This document shows, one piece after another, positions 61,137 through 64,000 of a DNA stretch of 64,000 bases (positions are counted from its first letter, which is position 1; the number at the start of each line of letters is the position of its first letter). The notes under the pieces were generated by a model. That model was not told the origin of the DNA, searched no databases, and worked only from the letters and a program-made list of their open reading frames with translations. Position numbers and translations under genes: made by a program. Source of the stretch: Chryseobacterium shigense (GTDB lineage Bacteria > Bacteroidota > Bacteroidia > Flavobacteriales > Weeksellaceae); the NCBI RefSeq assembly GCF_014207845.1, contig NZ_JACHLC010000001.1, positions 1,736,001-1,800,000 on the forward strand. Reading direction: 5' to 3'.

Positions 61137-61727
61137 CTATTTAATATTATTTTTGACTTTCTGTACTGTTCCTATACTTACATTACAGATTTTCGCTGTA
61201 TCTCTTATAGAATTTCCTTTTTTTAAATTCTTAACCACTTCTTTATATTTGAAAAGAAAATCTTCAATGCTTTCCGTAGAACCTTTCTCACGTCCTTTGT
61301 AGATTCCTTTAGCCTTTGCAAGTGCAATTCCCTGTCGTTGACGCTCTAAAATGGTTTCTCGTTCCATTTCGGCTATGTTAGCCATAACAGAGATAATAAG
61401 TTTGAAGGCTTGATTTTCTTTGCCTTTGATTAGGCTTTCTATTCCGAGATTATCCACTTTGAGAATAACGCTCTTTTCTTTGAAGAATTCCAGAGTTGTA
61501 AGGATGTCATAAAGGTTTCTTCCGAGCCTGTCAATTGAAGTTACCGAGATATAATTAATCTCATTACCTTCAATAGCTTTTATTAGCTCCTTTCCTTGTT
61601 CTCTATTCTTAAAAGGAGTAGAACCGCTAACAATATCAATAAAAACTTTTTCGTCTTTTGTTTGGCGTTCCTCCTGCCTTGCTGTGTTTTGCGCTCCCGT
61701 TGAAACTCTAATATATCGTGCTTTCAT
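61137..61727 (-). CDS. Serine recombinase (resolvase/invertase family)
   Basis: A 196-residue small serine recombinase. The nucleophile is Ser9 in ARYIRVSTGAQ. The catalytic domain continues with SIDRLGRNLYDIL near 66 and MERETILERQRQGIALAKAKG near 121-141, followed by a C-terminal HTH (GNSIRDTAKICNVSIGTVQKV). It cuts and rejoins DNA at paired short sites, resolving cointegrates or inverting segments. It lies 60 bases after ardA on the same strand, so the two may be cotranscribed; together they mark mobile DNA. Confidence 0.9.
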   Translation of the reverse strand: MKARYIRVSTGAQNTARQEERQTKDEKVFIDIVSGSTPFKNREQGKELIKAIEGNEINYISVTSIDRLGRNLYDILTTLEFFKEKSVILKVDNLGIESLIKGKENQAFKLIISVMANIAEMERETILERQRQGIALAKAKGIYKGREKGSTESIEDFLFKYKEVVKNLKKGNSIRDTAKICNVSIGTVQKVKNNIK

Positions 61728-61787
61728 AATTGCAAAGTATTATAAAGCACCCTGTATTTAAGCAAGGTGCAAAGGTAAATATTGTAG

Positions 61788-62330
61788 TTAGTTTCGGAAA
61801 TAATATCCATTAGAACTCATATAATCATACATCAAATGTCTGGCGGTTGCTTCCCAATCAATGTAAATGTAAGATGGTAGGTTTTCGAGAATTGAGCCAT
61901 CCTGTTCTAAAGTAGTCTGCGCAAAATCTTCATCCGAACTGTACTCGCCATAATATGAATCCGAAAGGTTATCCAATAGGTCGCTTATGTCCTCATGATA
62001 ATAACTCATGCACTCTGCATAGGCTTCTATAACCTCGAAATCATAATCTGAATTATTAATTTGCTCGGCTATCTCATAAATGTTTGCTGAAAGATGGCAT
62101 TCACTGATTAGTTTTTGTTTGATGAAGAACTGATTACATTTATAATCCTGAAACATAAACTCTGGTTCGTCTTCATCTTGGTGTAGTTCCCGCATAGTTT
62201 CTAAAAGCTCGTCATAATTTGAATAATCTGAAATTTCAAGCCATGAACCTTGTAGGCTTCCATTATTGTACTTTGCGTACGTTCCGACATAGATACTGAA
62301 AGTATCAAGACAATTTGTTAACTTTGCCAT
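61788..62330 (-). CDS. ardA: Antirestriction protein ArdA
   Basis: A 180-residue, strongly acidic protein. FSIYVGTYAKYNNGSLQGSW and DEDEPEFMFQDYKC are signatures of the ArdA family, and IDWEATARHLMYDY ends it. ArdA mimics B-form DNA and blocks type I restriction enzymes, helping conjugative or mobilisable DNA enter a new host. It lies upstream of a serine recombinase gene. The long acidic run (EDISDLLDNLSDSYYGEYSSDEDF) fits DNA mimicry. Confidence 0.9.
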   Translation of the reverse strand: MAKLTNCLDTFSIYVGTYAKYNNGSLQGSWLEISDYSNYDELLETMRELHQDEDEPEFMFQDYKCNQFFIKQKLISECHLSANIYEIAEQINNSDYDFEVIEAYAECMSYYHEDISDLLDNLSDSYYGEYSSDEDFAQTTLEQDGSILENLPSYIYIDWEATARHLMYDYMSSNGYYFRN

Positions 62331-62370
62331 TGTAAGTAAGTTTTAATTAGCGTTAGAATTTTTTACACTT

Positions 62371-62406
62371 CCCCGCTCAATATTGGTAGTATTGACGGGG
62401 TTTTTT
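62371..62406 (+). terminator. Intrinsic-terminator hairpin without an obvious gene upstream
   Basis: CCCCG(C)TCAATA pairs with TATTGACGGGG (one bulged C, 7-base loop) and is followed by TTTTTTG on the plus strand. No plus-strand gene lies before it for over 1.2 kb. It sits 41 bases upstream of the ardA start, so on the minus strand it would form in the ardA leader. Confidence 0.6.
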
Positions 62407-62599
62407 GTTGGTTTTTATTACTCGAAAACTATGCCAAATGTTATAAAAATAGGGTGATATTCAATGAAATAGCAAAAGTGTTTTGAATCCGTAGAAAATT
62501 CTTTAGACCCTGTTCTAACTTTGGATTACAGTCTAAAAATATTCAAAAAAATGTCTAGGTTTTTAGGCTTCCCCGAAAACATTTGACTAGTTTTCAAGT

Positions 62600-62644
62600 G
62601 GTGGGGGTACTACCAAAAACTTGTCCTATGGTGGGGTACTTTTG
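62600..62644 (+). promoter_or_regulatory. Direct repeats at the putative promoter of the GHKL gene
   Basis: GGTGGGGGTACT (62600-62611) recurs as GGTGGGGTACT (62630-62640), 30 bases apart, about three helical turns. The second copy runs into TACTTTTG (62637-62644), a TAnnTTTG -7 match. This is a plausible operator for a repressor. The rest of 62331-62599 is AT-rich, with one terminator. Confidence 0.45.
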
Positions 62645-62730
62645 TATAGATACCTCCTCTATTAACATATATATTCCAGATATGGTTAAAGCATACAAAA
62701 ATTTTATATTTTTACACAATAGTTAAAGCA

Positions 62731-64000
62731 ATGAAAGTAAAATTAGGTCAAGCAGTCAAAATGTTTTTTGGAAATTCATCTTTAGAGATGATTTACTTTG
62801 AGGCAATAAGCAATGCCTTAGATGCTGACGCGACTGAAATTGAAATTGAAATTTCAATAGAAGCAATCAACAGACCTGAAACTTTAGAAATAAAAATTTG
62901 TGATAATGGACTAGGCTTTGATGATTTCAGATACAAAAAGTTCTCAAACCTTTTTGATGTTGAAGAAAGTTCACATAAGGGACTAGGAAGACTTGTCTAT
63001 CTTTGCTACTTTGATGAAATTCAAGTAAATAGCATTTATACACCAAATAAAGAAAGAGTTTTCACATTTTCCCAGCAATTTGAAGAAGAGAAATTCTCGA
63101 TTAATAGTATTGACAAGGATTCAACAGGAACGACTTTATTAATGAAATCCTATACTCTCCAGAAAATTGCAAAATCTGAGTACTTACAGCCTAAAGAGAT
63201 TAAGAATAAAATACTTGAAGAGTTCTATTCTCGCCTTTTCCAATATAAACAACAAAATAAATTAGTCACTGTAAATATTAAATCAAAAATTGGTACTAGA
63301 GAATTTAAAGAAACATTATCTAATTCTGAAATTCCTAATTTATTATTCACTGAATTAGATAGTACACTAAATCTTTATGATAGTTTACATTTATATTACT
63401 CTATTGAACCCGTAGATGTTAATGATACTTCCTTAATTTCTGCTATTTCAGTGGATAATAGAACTTTTAAAGTGGAATTAATTGCCGATGAAAATATACC
63501 AACAGGCTATAAAATGATATTCCTGCTAATCTCTGATTATTTTACAGGAAAAGTTGATGCAGCAAGACAAAATTTGACATTAACAAAAACTGAATTAAGA
63601 GAAGTACAGAAAATCTTCAGAAAAAAAGTCACATCACTAATTGAAGAGAAAATTCCAAAAATAAAAAATAACAATACTAAGATAAAAGAAGGATTAATTA
63701 ATAGATACCCTCATCTTAATGGCTATTTTGATACAGACCATATTGGATATCTTAAGAGAAATGATATTTTGAAAAATGCACAAGAAGAATTCTTTAAAGC
63801 CCAAAAGGAATTATTAGATGCTAATCATTTAACTAATGAACAGTTTGAAAAATCATTGGAAATATCTGCGAGGGCACTAACTGAATATATTCTATTTCGC
63901 CAACTTACTATAAAAACACTAAAAGAGTCAACATCTGAAAATTCAGAGGCAGAATTGCATTCACTAATTGCAACAAAAGGAAAAGAAGGGAAATTTGAAA
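62731..64000 (+). CDS. GHKL-family ATPase (Hsp90/MORC-like), runs off right edge
   Basis: ATG at 62731 opens a reading frame of at least 423 codons to the window edge. The Bergerat ATP-binding fold is clear: N-box FEAISNALDADAT (about 23-35), G1 ICDNGLGFDD (56-65) and G2 SSHKGLGRLVY (80-90). Beyond about 180 a second, less known domain with charged helices follows. The N-terminus (VKLGQAVKMFFGNSSLEMI) suggests a MORC/Hsp90-like ATPase and not a histidine kinase. It follows ArdA and a Shedu-type nuclease, so a defence role is likely but unproven. C-terminus not seen. Confidence 0.75.
   Translation, partial: MKVKLGQAVKMFFGNSSLEMIYFEAISNALDADATEIEIEISIEAINRPETLEIKICDNGLGFDDFRYKKFSNLFDVEESSHKGLGRLVYLCYFDEIQVNSIYTPNKERVFTFSQQFEEEKFSINSIDKDSTGTTLLMKSYTLQKIAKSEYLQPKEIKNKILEEFYSRLFQYKQQNKLVTVNIKSKIGTREFKETLSNSEIPNLLFTELDSTLNLYDSLHLYYSIEPVDVNDTSLISAISVDNRTFKVELIADENIPTGYKMIFLLISDYFTGKVDAARQNLTLTKTELREVQKIFRKKVTSLIEEKIPKIKNNNTKIKEGLINRYPHLNGYFDTDHIGYLKRNDILKNAQEEFFKAQKELLDANHLTNEQFEKSLEISARALTEYILFRQLTIKTLKESTSENSEAELHSLIATKGKEGKFE

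Overview
The window looks like a chromosome segment of a Bacteroidota bacterium, most likely a Flavobacteriia member close to Chryseobacterium (Weeksellaceae). The reasons are low GC, a TonB receptor paired with a DUF4249 lipoprotein, several upstream TAnnTTTG boxes (the Bacteroidota -7 element), almost no Shine-Dalgarno sequences, and Chryseobacterium-like protein sequences. The taxonomy is inferred from protein feel and promoters, not from a marker gene.

Layout. 1-5.75 kb: start of an S9 peptidase, a secreted esterase, a holin-family membrane protein, a hotdog thioesterase, an AbiC-like phage-exclusion gene and topoisomerase III. 6.0-9.9 kb: a methionine-uptake locus with a Met/Cys-rich leader peptide, an intrinsic terminator (putative attenuator), an EamA transporter and metN-metI-metQ. 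10-17 kb: GH3 glucosidase, a 224-bp MITE-like element, a DUF2652 protein, a metallophosphoesterase, a DHA2 exporter divergent from an Lrp regulator, and a Tam-like methyltransferase. 17.2-25.1 kb: two adjacent multigene modules that look like conflict/defence systems, a three-gene GTPase/coiled-coil/membrane module and a pair of DUF262 (GmrSD-like) proteins. 25.4-29.6 kb: TonB receptor, DUF4249 lipoprotein and an orphan protein. 29.6-34.5 kb: an ergothioneine locus (egtD, egtB) running into a betaine-type ABC transporter whose permease is fused to its binding protein, the architecture of the EgtUV ergothioneine importer. 34.8-36.9 kb: a PlsC-type acyltransferase and a lipoprotein, with several intergenic repeats.

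37.0-54.8 kb: one tightly packed minus-strand operon of nine genes for an iterative, PUFA-synthase-like polyketide/secondary lipid. In transcription order it encodes a giant NMO-NMO-KS-AT-ACP-ACP-KR protein, a KS, an AT/DH/PPTase protein, a free ACP, an alpha/beta hydrolase, a head-to-tail double glycosyltransferase, two PapA/condensation-type acyltransferases and a small membrane protein. The predicted product is a glycosylated, acylated polyketide lipid. The second AT domain is split by a -1 frame change at an A-run. I consider this cluster the most interesting system in the window.

55.4-58.8 kb: periplasmic glutaminase, an orphan protein whose promoter block matches that of the orphan at 28.9 kb, a DUF1826-like protein and a GNAT acetyltransferase. 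59-64 kb: a very AT-rich, mobile, defence-rich region with a HEPN-like protein, a Shedu-type nuclease with a small partner, a serine recombinase, ArdA antirestriction protein and the start of a GHKL ATPase that runs off the right edge.

Intergenic DNA carries several repeat families. One has three copies whose terminal hairpin keeps pairing while its sequence changes. No rRNA, tRNA or CRISPR array was seen.
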